Positions 23,301-30,301 of a stretch of DNA of 64,000 nucleotides are shown here, in pieces; within the stretch, counting starts at the first letter, position 1, and every line of letters begins with the position of its first letter. The position numbers were made by a program, and so were the translations under genes. The DNA comes from Clostridium akagii DSM 12554. Lineage in GTDB: Bacteria; Bacillota; Clostridia; Clostridiales; Clostridiaceae. The DNA lies in contig NZ_KK366009.1 of assembly GCF_000686725.1 (NCBI RefSeq), positions 1 to 64,000 on the forward strand, read 5' to 3'. The notes beneath the pieces were generated by a model. The model was given only the letters and a program-made list of their open reading frames with translations. It made no database searches and was not told the DNA's origin.

Positions 23301-24034
23301 ACGAAGTTGAAAATACTGAATTAGTAGAATTACCTGTAGATAATAAAATTGGTGCTCCTTTTATAAGGGATAATTTTATTGTACAAAGAAAATTAAATTA
23401 TGAGGATACTGAAAGATTAATTAATTTGGTTAAAAATAAGAAAGATGTAAAAATAGAAGCTATATTTTTGTATGCATTAGGGGTAACGATAAAACAATGG
23501 ACCGGAAGTAATGATCTTATTGTGAATTTGGGAAGTCATGGTAGAGATTTAATATTAGAAGGTGTCAATATTTCAAGAACAGTTGGAAGATTTGCTGCAA
23601 TGTATCCAGCAGCTTTTAAGCTTCCTGAAACAGAAAATTACAAGTTGTGCTTAGAATATTTCAATAAATCTTTAAAAAATATTCCCAATGATGGTATTGG
23701 TTATGGCATTTTGAGATATATATCTAGCTTAGATAAAAAACTACGCATTAATTTAAAATTAAATCCAGAAATATCGTTTAGCCATATGGGCAATTTTGAC
23801 ACGGATTTAAACACAGATGTATTTAAAATATCTACATTACCTAGTGGAAAAAATATAAGTGGTGAAGAAGTTTTTAGTTATAAATTGAAAATATTTACAA
23901 TGATTATAACAAATAGATTGAATATTAATATTGAATATAATAAGAATCAGTTTAAGGAAGACACAATTAACGTGTTTTTTGACAATTATATAAAGAATTT
24001 AAATAAGATTACGGAACATATACCCTATATATAA
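17381..24034 (+). CDS. Hybrid PKS-NRPS, KS-ACP-C-A-PCP-E (terminal E predicted inactive)
   Basis: A 2217-aa protein. An N-terminal docking-like helix (YILQQVRDKKIEKNMALKIL) precedes a KS with DSACSSG (Cys near 207), ETHGTGT (near 340) and NIGH (near 380). There is no AT, DH or KR; the ACP (GGDSI near 685) follows directly, so the keto group should stay unreduced. Then a condensation domain (from 744; HHIIADG near 869), an adenylation domain (TSGSTGKPKG near 1339), a carrier domain (GGDSI near 1730) and an E-type domain from 1786. The A-domain pocket, aligned by eye, reads DAKDIGTIDK, close to the surfactin Glu code DAKDLGVVDK. In the E domain the HHxxxDG motif reads HQMVIDH (near 1912): the second, catalytic His is Gln. 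No thioesterase, reductase or terminal condensation domain follows. Confidence 0.93.
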   Translation: MDDNIIVTKYILQQVRDKKIEKNMALKILKQLADKPYNKSNDIAIIGMSCRFPKAKNKEEYWDNIVNRRCNITGVPLERKKYLNQILNEEDEDIYFKAGFLDEIDKFDPSFFRISPKEAKLMNPKQRLLLEVIYNAIEDSGYAGKAIYGSDTGIYVGNDHSVDLKAHYGSLIEDEDFLVTTGNLPGLLASRVSYILNLKGPSLVIDSACSSGLVAVHMACEALKNKECKMAITGGVNLFLLPTKIQDMREIESKTGEINVFDKNSKGTAWGEGVSSIVLKPLNKAIEDRDNIYAVIKGSAINNDGASNGITAPSAEAQENLLVRAWKRAKINPESIQYIETHGTGTKLGDSIEIKGITNAFRRYTDKKQFCGIGSAKPNIGHTNAVSGMASLIKVVLALKNGVIPPNIGFHEPNPFIDFSNSPIYFNDIVSKWKKGSTPVITGVSSFGFSGTNAHIVLQEVSEINYNLEEKHGPEILTISAKSKNSLVELVKKYIDFANKEENYSLSDFCYTANTGRRQCNYKKFIVIKDKTDFKQKLKELYKSLLNVEDINKISNISNEGSIKLANEKIEEFVAGGKEDIIILYQIGEFYENGIDIKWNYIYIGEKRRRISIPTYPFLRERYWANIRMQPRVHLVAHKGDSIDIKLIGKKDDKYSKLEVIVGQVWGNALGFNQIDIESNFYEIGGDSIIAIRIANVINKELEMNIKISDLFNNPTIKKLADFIDNDSKKTGYSIIPRAEKAKYYSLSSSQKRIFILKQINKNDISYNIPLFLIIDGILDELRFENAFRKVIERHETLRTSFDIVNGEPVQKIEENVKFKINKFNCNNDELDDLIDKFIKPFDLKEVPLIRASLARINDSNKHFLMVDMHHIIADGASVEVFEKELISFYENIDMPEIRIQFKDFAIWQNQLFISEDMKKQEKYWEDRFKGELPILNLPLDFPRTSFKNYDGERIEFYLGRELALKFNKLNEKLQVTPFMTLMTAFNILLLKYTHQEDIVIGSPISGRSNKELENMIGMFVNTLAFRNYPTEEKVIKDFLLEVKDSTLKAYENQDYPFERLIDKLKIDRNLNVNALFNAMIVLQSIENTEIKVNGVKYIPYTYKNNTSKFDMVLYGYPKENDMKFELNYCSKLFKRSTAKRLVKHFLNILEFMVSNEDNLISDIKLLSKSEKKKIIEFGNNISVDCTNEKTICEIFETQVEKMPNNFAVTGVNGSLTYRKLNEKANQLASLLIKNNVSRNEIIGIMVERTEKFIISILGVLKAGAAYLPIDSIYPKERIKYMLDDSNVRILLTDNVNKNKFQSEVKEICIEDEEIYFGKSHNLRKLSMPEDLVYVIYTSGSTGKPKGVMIKQSSVINFVQAFEEKIYSMYTGSLNLALLAPFVFDASCKQIFPSLLLGHRLYIIPNYIRTNAIELIRFYKENEIDISDGTPSYITILSDTCFYNRIHVKHFIIGGETLLLEEVKKFYDNFGENKPYITNTYGPTECCIDATAYTIKPEETYSLKDITIGKPLKNYNIYILDKKHRLVPEGVVGEICISGEGVAKGYINNEKLTRERFVKDIIDSKRKMYKTGDLGRWTEDGNIQFIGRKDNQVKIRGYRIELDEIKNRILSYKGIKDAVVLCRKNHLNIQYISAYITCSEEIEPINLKDYLMEHLPNYMVPQNIIPVQKINLNNNGKVDTSFLPNTEEELKIEEKYIAPQNEIQEILCNIWAEIIGVDKVGIKDNFFVLGGDSIKAIQLIAKMDKYRLSLQLKDIFKYQTIGELSSKIKVNTKEIDNSLVLGGMPFSPIQFWMLQRNTRTLGYRNLAFVLYRKEGFGKKNTERIFTEIVKHHDALRIILKRQSDKIYQYNRGIDGKLFDIKVVDLENSQDFVKDAENVIDSIHASIDLENGPLVKLGLIKGNAGEHLLIVIHQMVIDHMSWRIIFEDFITAFTQLSNKQQIVLPNKTDSFKKWVEYIYKYAKSSQLLSEKSYWDEVENTELVELPVDNKIGAPFIRDNFIVQRKLNYEDTERLINLVKNKKDVKIEAIFLYALGVTIKQWTGSNDLIVNLGSHGRDLILEGVNISRTVGRFAAMYPAAFKLPETENYKLCLEYFNKSLKNIPNDGIGYGILRYISSLDKKLRINLKLNPEISFSHMGNFDTDLNTDVFKISTLPSGKNISGEEVFSYKLKIFTMIITNRLNINIEYNKNQFKEDTINVFFDNYIKNLNKITEHIPYI

Positions 24035-24093
24035 GATTTTCATGTAAGGGTAAGAATTAATCAGTAATATTAATATATTGGAGGAATTAAGAG

Positions 24094-25140
24094 ATGGTTA
24101 ATAAGAGTAAAAATGAAGAACAAAAATCTAAGGTTTATCCGCAAGCTGCTATAATGCAGCTTGTATCTGGGGTAGGATTTGCCCTTGCAATGAAAACAGC
24201 CGTAGATCTTAATTTATTTTCATTATTAAAGGATAAAAAAATTTCAGTTGAAGGTTTGGCAGATTCTTTGGATTTAAAATCTTCAGAATTGAATAGATTA
24301 CTAAGAGTATTACAAGCCATAGGATTATTGACTAAGGATGAAGAGGGTAATTATGTAGTAACGGAATACGGCGAAGTTCTCATACCTGGAAGCCCTAAAT
24401 CAATTTATCCAATGGTGAAATATCTGATGCATGAAACTGTTATACAATCTATGCTTAAAATGGATTACAGCATTAAAAAAGGACAATCTTCTTTTGAAAA
24501 GTTTTATGGTAATAAGTATGATGAAAATAATAGTGACGGCAAAAGTAACTTAGAATCTATGGATAAAGCCATGGAGGTTTATTCAAGAATAAGTTTACCT
24601 TCATTATTGGATGCATATAATTTTGAAAGGTTCAATCTAATTGTGGATGTTGCAGGAGGTATGGGACAATTAATAACAGAAATAATGAGGTCAAGCAATA
24701 ATTCTAAATGTGTATTGTTTGATCTTCCAGACACAATAGAGAGAGCAAAAAATAATATGGAAAATGAAGAATTAGGTAACCGCTACCAATTGGTTGCTGG
24801 TGATATGTTCAAAAAGATCCCAGATGGTGGAGATTTATATATAGTAAGTAAAGTACTAAATAATTGGGATGATGAACATGTAGAGAATATACTTAAAAAT
24901 ATTAGTGAAGCTATGTCGGATAAAGGAAGAGTTATTATAATTGAGAATTTACTTTCTGAGGATAAAATTTCTCTAGAAGAAGCATTTAGAGATTTGCTAT
25001 TTTTGGTTTGCACACATGGGGGAAGTGTTAGAAGTAAAAATGAGTTTGAAAGGCTAATTAAAGGTTCAGGATTAAATTTATTGAATGTTATAAAAACATC
25101 TAGTAGTTATTGTATCATTGAGTGCGATAAGGCTAAATAA
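24094..25140 (+). CDS. SAM-dependent O-methyltransferase (methyltransferase_2 family)
   Basis: A 348-aa protein with the two-part layout of natural-product O-methyltransferases. A winged-helix dimerisation region (about 15-110) is followed by a Rossmann methyltransferase with DVAGGMGQL (glycine-rich SAM motif), FDLPDTIERAK, GDMFKKIPDGGDLY and KVLNNWDDEH, the usual position of the general base in this family. GGAGG precedes the ATG, 59 bases after the synthetase. Last gene of the biosynthetic operon; it likely methylates a hydroxyl or enol on the assembly-line product. A methylated enol would suit a beta-keto-derived ring, but the acceptor is unknown. Confidence 0.88.
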   Translation: MVNKSKNEEQKSKVYPQAAIMQLVSGVGFALAMKTAVDLNLFSLLKDKKISVEGLADSLDLKSSELNRLLRVLQAIGLLTKDEEGNYVVTEYGEVLIPGSPKSIYPMVKYLMHETVIQSMLKMDYSIKKGQSSFEKFYGNKYDENNSDGKSNLESMDKAMEVYSRISLPSLLDAYNFERFNLIVDVAGGMGQLITEIMRSSNNSKCVLFDLPDTIERAKNNMENEELGNRYQLVAGDMFKKIPDGGDLYIVSKVLNNWDDEHVENILKNISEAMSDKGRVIIIENLLSEDKISLEEAFRDLLFLVCTHGGSVRSKNEFERLIKGSGLNLLNVIKTSSSYCIIECDKAK

Positions 25141-25300
25141 AACTAAGTGTCAAATAATATACACATTTGAGAGAAATAAAAATCATACTACGCATTATGC
25201 TATGCATAAGAAAAGATTGGCAATAGCTACCAATGAGATAGGTATTATTTCGGAATTTGAAGGAACTATGGTTTATGATGAAAGGTATAAAATATCATAG
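25141..25300 (+). pseudogene. Fragment of IS66-family transposase
   Basis: The frame ending at 25300 reads THYAMHKKRLAIATNEIGII and then EFEGTMVYDERYK. I recognise this as the stretch of IS66 transposases that runs into the (V/A)HD segment, so it is a scrap of about 45 codons with both flanks missing. It has no start site of its own. It marks the downstream edge of the biosynthetic cluster. The next 140 bases carry another short open stretch (to 25439) that I cannot identify. Confidence 0.55.
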
Positions 25301-25485
25301 CTAAAGGTAAAGAAGAAGATACAGAAAAATGTTCTGTCAAAATATCAAAGAAAACAGGAAAGACTGTAAAAAAACAATGCCTTAAGGCTTTTACAGAAGT
25401 TAGAAAAATAGGATGTACAGATACTTTCATTTATGTATGACTTTAATATTCTATTCGATAATAATTTAGCGTCATTCTCATTAAT

Positions 25486-25558
25486 AAATTATTCTGATAT
25501 TTGTATAAATTCTGCGTAATTGCTTAGTTTTTATTATAAATATCAGAATAATTTTTTT
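25486..25558 (+). terminator. Rho-independent terminator downstream of the biosynthetic operon
   Basis: Two arms of about 21 bases pair (25486-25508 with 25534-25554), with the core TTATTCTGATATT / AATATCAGAATAA, and are followed by a T-run. Lies 345 bases after the methyltransferase gene, beyond the IS66 scrap. Confidence 0.7.
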
Positions 25559-25584
25559 GTATTTTACCTGTGACATTAGATGGG

Positions 25585-25623
25585 GCTGTTGCATTAGCGA
25601 TTTTTCAAATCACTATGCACAGC
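25585..25623. repeat. Imperfect inverted repeat, possible IS end
   Basis: GCTGTTGCATTAGCGATTT pairs with AAATCACTATGCACAGC with small bulges. The outer CTGTTGCA resembles ends seen on some clostridial insertion sequences. A similar CTGTTGCACTAA hairpin lies at 29568-29595, on the other side of the exporter operon. It could also be a plain terminator. No transposase is attached. The rest of 25624-25800 is very AT-rich and shows nothing I can name. Confidence 0.35.
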
Positions 25624-25804
25624 AATTCCTCTATACCATATTTTAAATTTTGGGAGTAGATTTATATTTTTTGAAATTGAAATTGAAATGTAAAAAGGGT
25701 CAGAAAAGAAAGGACATTTTTTATCCGTTTTTTTGATTTTTGAAATTCTATTTAAATTTAAATAGTAAAATATGTTACCAAATTCGTTCGTTTATAGTTG
25801 CTAA

Positions 25805-25873
25805 AGTAATATGTAGAACTATTACTAGGTAAAATGTAAAACTATTACTAAAGTAATATGTAAAACTATTACT
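25805..25873. promoter_or_regulatory. Repeated palindromic operator ahead of the ABC-2 exporter operon
   Basis: Two copies of AGTAAT-N10-ATTACT (25805-25826 and 25852-25873) share an inner ATGTARAACT, and a further ATTACT half site lies at 25844-25849. Dyad sites of this size suit a dimeric regulator such as TetR or MarR, but no such gene is adjacent. The array ends 66 bases before the ATPase start, where an operator would be expected. Confidence 0.55.
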
Positions 25874-25938
25874 TTAGTCAATAGTAAAATAAAGCTCTAT
25901 TAAGTAGAATAAAACTATAGAAAATTGGAGGCGTTAAA

Positions 25939-26871
25939 ATGTTAGAATTAATGAATATAACAAAAAAATATGGAGATTTTACTGCTGTGAACAATCTTTC
26001 ACTTAATATTGATGATGGTGAGGTATTTGGACTTTTAGGACCTAATGGTGCAGGAAAATCTACTATAGTATCCATGATAAGTACTGTAATATCGCCAACA
26101 AGCGGAGAGATAAAAGTTGATAATAAATTATTAAGAGAAGAACCTATACAAATAAAGAAAGTAATGGGAATAGTACCTCAAGATATAGCTTTATATGACA
26201 CTTTAAGCGCAAAAGATAATTTGGAGTTTTTTGGATGCCTTTATGGATTGAAAGGAAAAAAACTAAAAGAAAGGGTTAGTGAAATCCTAAAGATAATTGA
26301 GCTTGAAGATAGAAAAAATCAGACTGTTGGAGAGTTTTCAGGTGGAATGAAGAGAAGAGTTAATATTGGAGTTGCTTTGATGAACAATCCTAAGCTTCTA
26401 ATTCTAGACGAGCCAACAGTTGGAATAGATCCACAGTCTAGAAATCATATACTAGAGACAGTGAAAAAATTAAATAAAGAAAGAGGCATGACAGTAATTT
26501 ATACAAGTCATTATATGGAAGAGGTTGAGTATCTTTGTAAAAGAGTTGCTATTGTAGACCATGGAAAGTTGATAGCACTAGGAACTAAGGAGGAGTTAAA
26601 GAAAAATTCACAGTCAAAAGATAAGTTGACAGTTACATATACCAAAGCTAGTAAAGAGGCTTTAGAGAAAGTTAAAAATGTTGCTGGAACAGAAAAGGTT
26701 AGAATAAGTAATAATCAGATATCATTATTAGTAGATCAGCGTAAAAGAAATATTATTAATGTTGTTGAAGATATAAGAAATCTAGGAATAAATTTATCAA
26801 GTTTTAAATATGAAGAAGTAAATTTGGAAAGTATTTTCTTGCAAATCACAGGTAAATCTTTAAGGGACTAA
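25939..26871 (+). CDS. ABC-2 type exporter, ATP-binding subunit
   Basis: A 310-aa drug-type ABC ATPase. Walker A GPNGAGKST (near 35), signature FSGGMKRR (near 134), Walker B LLILDEPTVG (near 153) and switch-histidine YTSHYMEE (near 188) are all intact. The C-terminal 90 residues resemble the extra domain of antibiotic exporters of the DrrA/CcmA type. GGAGGCG precedes the start. Two permease genes follow at about 20-base spacing, so the three form one operon making a complete pump. Nearness to the synthetase cluster suggests export of, or self-protection from, its product; this is inference. Confidence 0.92.
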   Translation: MLELMNITKKYGDFTAVNNLSLNIDDGEVFGLLGPNGAGKSTIVSMISTVISPTSGEIKVDNKLLREEPIQIKKVMGIVPQDIALYDTLSAKDNLEFFGCLYGLKGKKLKERVSEILKIIELEDRKNQTVGEFSGGMKRRVNIGVALMNNPKLLILDEPTVGIDPQSRNHILETVKKLNKERGMTVIYTSHYMEEVEYLCKRVAIVDHGKLIALGTKEELKKNSQSKDKLTVTYTKASKEALEKVKNVAGTEKVRISNNQISLLVDQRKRNIINVVEDIRNLGINLSSFKYEEVNLESIFLQITGKSLRD

Positions 26872-26891
26872 TTGAATGGGGGATAAAAATC

Positions 26892-28157
26892 ATGAATAAG
26901 TTATTACATTTGTTTTTGTTAGATACAAAACTCTTATTAAAATCAAAAGTATTTTATTTCAAGCTAGTATTATTTCCAGTTGCAATTATTCTAATACTTG
27001 GATCTGTTTTTAACAGCAGTAATAAAAATATATTGAAAACATTCAATGTGGCATATTATAGCGAGGATACTGACTATCAAAGTTTAAATCTATCTGAAAC
27101 TTTAAGAGATGATGTATTTAAAAGCAAAGATATAAAAAAAGTAATGAATTTAGAAAAAGTTAATAGCTATGCTAAAGGTAAGGAGCTTGTAAGCAATGGA
27201 ACTGCGGCAGCACTTGTATATGTTCCTAATAATTTTACAAAAGATTACTTAAACAATAAAAAAATCAAGATTGGAGTTCTAGGTGATAATAGTAAATCTG
27301 ATGATGTTTTAATAGTAAAAACTATTTTAAATAGCTTTGATAAGAATATATCTACAATGAGGGTAGAACAAGACCAAGCTGAAGATGAGATGAAAAGTAA
27401 AACTTCAATAAGCAAAGAAGATCTTAATAAATTAGTTACTTCTATAGAAGATACTAGTAGTATGTCATCAAAAGTTTTAGAAGTTGCTACAAGAAGTAAC
27501 GCAAAACCATTAAATATGATGCAATATGAAGTTTTTGCAATAACTGTAATGTTTTCTATAATAACAGCTTTTGAGCTTACCCATAATATAGTAAGCGATA
27601 AATTAAATAATACTATGAATAGAATAAAATCAACACCAACGTCAAATTTTCAATATATTCTTGGGAAAATTATAGGAATAGTAATAGCAATAGTAGTGCA
27701 AATGATTACGGTAATAGTTGTAAGCGGTATAGCTTTCAATGTAAAGTACAATAATGTACCTGAAATTTTACTAATAACCGTTGTTTATGGTTTTACCATA
27801 GGAAGTATTGTAGTTTGTGCTGGAATACTTGCAAAAGATCATATGGCAGTTTCAAGTGTTATGGCACCGATTTTATGGGGATTTAGTTTTCTTGGAGGAA
27901 GTCTTTTCAATAAAAATAGTTTTCCATATACCCTTGGAATTATTCAAAAAATAATTCCAAATGGAAAAGCAGTTAATTGTTATCTTGGGATTTGCGAAGG
28001 AAATGGAATTAATTTTATATATAAAGATATTTTTGAATTATTAGGTATGACAGTAATATTTGTGCTAATAGCGCTAATTTTAGCAAGTCAAGGTAATAAA
28101 ATTAAGTTTAGAAGCAATAAGAAAAGTGCTTTAATGGGTAATAATGTAATTAAATAA
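26892..28157 (+). CDS. ABC-2 type exporter, permease subunit 1
   Basis: A 421-aa membrane protein. One N-terminal span (about 20-42) is followed by an extracytoplasmic region of about 170 residues and then five spans between about 210 and 405, including the ABC-2 core segment with NRIKSTPTS. This is the standard plan of ABC-2 permeases with a large outside loop. Starts 20 bases after the ATPase gene. Together with the next gene it should form a heterodimeric channel. Confidence 0.88.
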   Translation: MNKLLHLFLLDTKLLLKSKVFYFKLVLFPVAIILILGSVFNSSNKNILKTFNVAYYSEDTDYQSLNLSETLRDDVFKSKDIKKVMNLEKVNSYAKGKELVSNGTAAALVYVPNNFTKDYLNNKKIKIGVLGDNSKSDDVLIVKTILNSFDKNISTMRVEQDQAEDEMKSKTSISKEDLNKLVTSIEDTSSMSSKVLEVATRSNAKPLNMMQYEVFAITVMFSIITAFELTHNIVSDKLNNTMNRIKSTPTSNFQYILGKIIGIVIAIVVQMITVIVVSGIAFNVKYNNVPEILLITVVYGFTIGSIVVCAGILAKDHMAVSSVMAPILWGFSFLGGSLFNKNSFPYTLGIIQKIIPNGKAVNCYLGICEGNGINFIYKDIFELLGMTVIFVLIALILASQGNKIKFRSNKKSALMGNNVIK

Positions 28158-28176
28158 TCTAGAGAGGACGGTAAAA

Positions 28177-29352
28177 ATGCATATATTAAACATGATAAAA
28201 ATTCAATTAAAACTCTTATTTAATAACAGATTAGCAGTTTTTGCTATAATTTTAGCACCGTTACTGCTTACATTTTTAGTATCATATTCAAGTAGTAGCG
28301 TGAATAAAACAAATGTATATTTTGCGGATAAAGATAATAGTGAAGCTTCAAAACAATTGATATTAATGATGAAAAATCAACATGATTTAAACTTAATAAG
28401 TTCATCAGAAAGTGAAATAAAAAATAAAGTAGATAGTGATAATATCACTGTTGGAGTTGTTATTAATAAAGGGTTTGAGTATAAATTAGAAAATAATGAA
28501 TCTTTAGATGCTACTCTTATTGAAAATTATGATAATATTGATGGAGAAAATCTTTCACAGATTATTATATCCGATGAAAATACATTGCAAAAGGTCAATT
28601 TAGATTCAAAAAACATTTCAAAAATTTTAGGTGATAATAATCATAGTCTATATAGTAAGCTTATTAAAAAAACAAATAATGATAGTAGTGTTAAATTTTC
28701 ATACGAAAATTTAAAAAATGGTCAAAATTCAGAGAATAAAATTACCCAAAGTTTAATTGGATTTTTGTTAATGTTTCTATGGTTCGTTGCAATCCAAGGA
28801 TTTAGAACATTAGTAGAGGAAAAAGAAAATAATACTTCTAATAGAATAAAAGGAACACCAACAAAATATTCGAAATATTTGTTAAGCAAAATTATAGCTA
28901 ACTATATATTTGGAATGATAATTATAGCAATAATACTTTTAGTTGGAAAATATGCGTTGAATGCAAAAATAGTTAATAATGTTGTTCCAGAGGTAATCAT
29001 ATTAGCAATATATTTCTTTGCTATAGTTGGAATAGTAATGGTGTTTGTACCTTTTGTGAAAAAACATCAAACCTTTACTATAATAGGCGCATCAATAATG
29101 GCCTTAACGGGAATTCTTGGAGGAAGCTTCTTCTCAATGGATGAACTAGAATTGCCAAAAGCAATTCAAATTATTTCAAAATTTATGCCAGAAACTTGGG
29201 GAATAAAATCACTTAAAGATATCATATTTAATAACGCCTCTTTGGAAGCACAAATTCAAACCATAATTGTATTAGGGTCTGCTGGCATAGTTGGATTATT
29301 AGTATCTACAATACTGATGAAGATTATAAGTAAAACTGAAAAAGGTTTTTAA
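28177..29352 (+). CDS. ABC-2 type exporter, permease subunit 2
   Basis: A 391-aa membrane protein with the same layout as its upstream neighbour: an N-terminal span (about 18-36), an outside loop, and five C-terminal spans with the shared ABC-2 motif NRIKGTPTK. GAGAGGACGG precedes the ATG, 19 bases after permease 1. Likely partner of permease 1 and of the ATPase at 25939. Confidence 0.88.
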   Translation: MHILNMIKIQLKLLFNNRLAVFAIILAPLLLTFLVSYSSSSVNKTNVYFADKDNSEASKQLILMMKNQHDLNLISSSESEIKNKVDSDNITVGVVINKGFEYKLENNESLDATLIENYDNIDGENLSQIIISDENTLQKVNLDSKNISKILGDNNHSLYSKLIKKTNNDSSVKFSYENLKNGQNSENKITQSLIGFLLMFLWFVAIQGFRTLVEEKENNTSNRIKGTPTKYSKYLLSKIIANYIFGMIIIAIILLVGKYALNAKIVNNVVPEVIILAIYFFAIVGIVMVFVPFVKKHQTFTIIGASIMALTGILGGSFFSMDELELPKAIQIISKFMPETWGIKSLKDIIFNNASLEAQIQTIIVLGSAGIVGLLVSTILMKIISKTEKGF

Positions 29353-29378
29353 AAAAATAATAAAAAGGGGTGTTTAAT

Positions 29379-29558
29379 ATGAATTCAATGTTAATTATAG
29401 GATGTGTAGAGATAGTTTTGGGAGTACTGATTAATATATTTATAAAAAAGATAGTCATGCTTTTATTTAAAAAGGGTGGTACTTTATCATACTTTCCTGT
29501 AAGATTTGCTGGTGTATGGCTACTGATAAATGGTATATCAAGAATGTTTAATGTATAA
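29379..29558 (+). CDS. Small membrane protein, unknown function
   Basis: A 59-aa protein with one strong hydrophobic stretch (SMLIIGCVEIVLGVLINIFI) and a second at the C-terminus around PVRFAGVWLLING. AAGGGG ahead of the ATG at 29379 favours this start over an in-frame GTG at 29370. It lies 26 bases after permease 2 and is probably co-transcribed with the exporter. I do not recognise the family; an accessory subunit is possible but unproven. Confidence 0.6.
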   Translation: MNSMLIIGCVEIVLGVLINIFIKKIVMLLFKKGGTLSYFPVRFAGVWLLINGISRMFNV

Positions 29559-29565
29559 TGACACT

Positions 29566-29600
29566 GTTGCACTAAGAAATTAGTGTAACAGCTATTTTGT
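29566..29600. repeat. Hairpin after exporter operon, possible terminator or IS end
   Basis: CTGTTGCACTAA (29568-29579) pairs with TTAGTGTAACAG (29584-29595) around GAAA, and CTATTTTGTT follows. It works as a terminator by shape. The CTGTTGCA end resembles the inverted repeat at 25585. Bases 29601-29910 contain short open scraps but nothing I can identify. Confidence 0.45.
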
Positions 29601-29925
29601 TCGAAAAATACGATTCACTGGCTTAAGTAGCTCGGGAAAAGATGCAGATTTCAAATTTTGAAAAATTTAACATCATATTGTAGAGACTATTTGATGAAGT
29701 ATTTGAAATCAAAAGTAACAATTGATGTAGAAGACAACGTGGAATCAAGTAATGTAACTGAGAAATTACCAATTCAAAATAAGAGATTAACTATTGGCAA
29801 TGAATGATGATGAACGTTCATCTTATTTAAAAAATTCATTACAAATATAATTCTGAACCCATAATAGTCTTCGACAGTTTATAACGAACATGTTAACATA
29901 AAAATATAAGATGGAGGTTAAAAAT

Positions 29926-30219
29926 ATGGCAAGAAGACGATTTACATTAGATGATAAAATAAAGATTATTGAAGAATTAAATAGTGGGTTAACAAATTCC
30001 CAGGTTTGCAAAAAATACGAATTATCACCATCCACACTCTCCACCTTTAAGCGACAACTTAATGTAATTAATGCTACTGAGCCAGACGAATATAAACCAA
30101 GCACTAAAGAAAGAGCACTTGAAGATGAAAATCGTAAGCTTAGAGAACTCGTTGGTAAAAAAGAATTAGAGCTTAATATGCTTCAAGATTTATTAAAAAA
30201 AAACAAATACCCACGGTAG
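29926..30219 (+). CDS. IS3-family transposase OrfA
   Basis: A 97-aa helix-turn-helix protein with the IS3 OrfA layout: an N-terminal HTH (RRRFTLDDKIKIIEELNSG, then SQVCKKYELSPSTLSTFKR) and a C-terminal leucine-rich coiled coil (ALEDENRKLRELVGKKELEL). GGAGG sits seven bases before the ATG at 29926. The matching orfB is not downstream on this strand; what follows on the opposite strand is an orfB of separate origin. The element is therefore broken and probably cannot move by itself. Confidence 0.8.
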   Translation: MARRRFTLDDKIKIIEELNSGLTNSQVCKKYELSPSTLSTFKRQLNVINATEPDEYKPSTKERALEDENRKLRELVGKKELELNMLQDLLKKNKYPR

Positions 30220-30301
30220 AGTACCGGTGACTGTCAAGATACTTGTCGCATAATATTTTTCATTCGCCGTTGTTAATATTTAACATGTAGATCTATGTAG
30301 A

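Noticed and set aside
25803-25890. Repeated ACTATTACT units, considered as a CRISPR array
   Set aside because: The units are short, spacing is irregular and inverted, there are no unique spacers of constant length and no cas genes; palindromic operators fit better.
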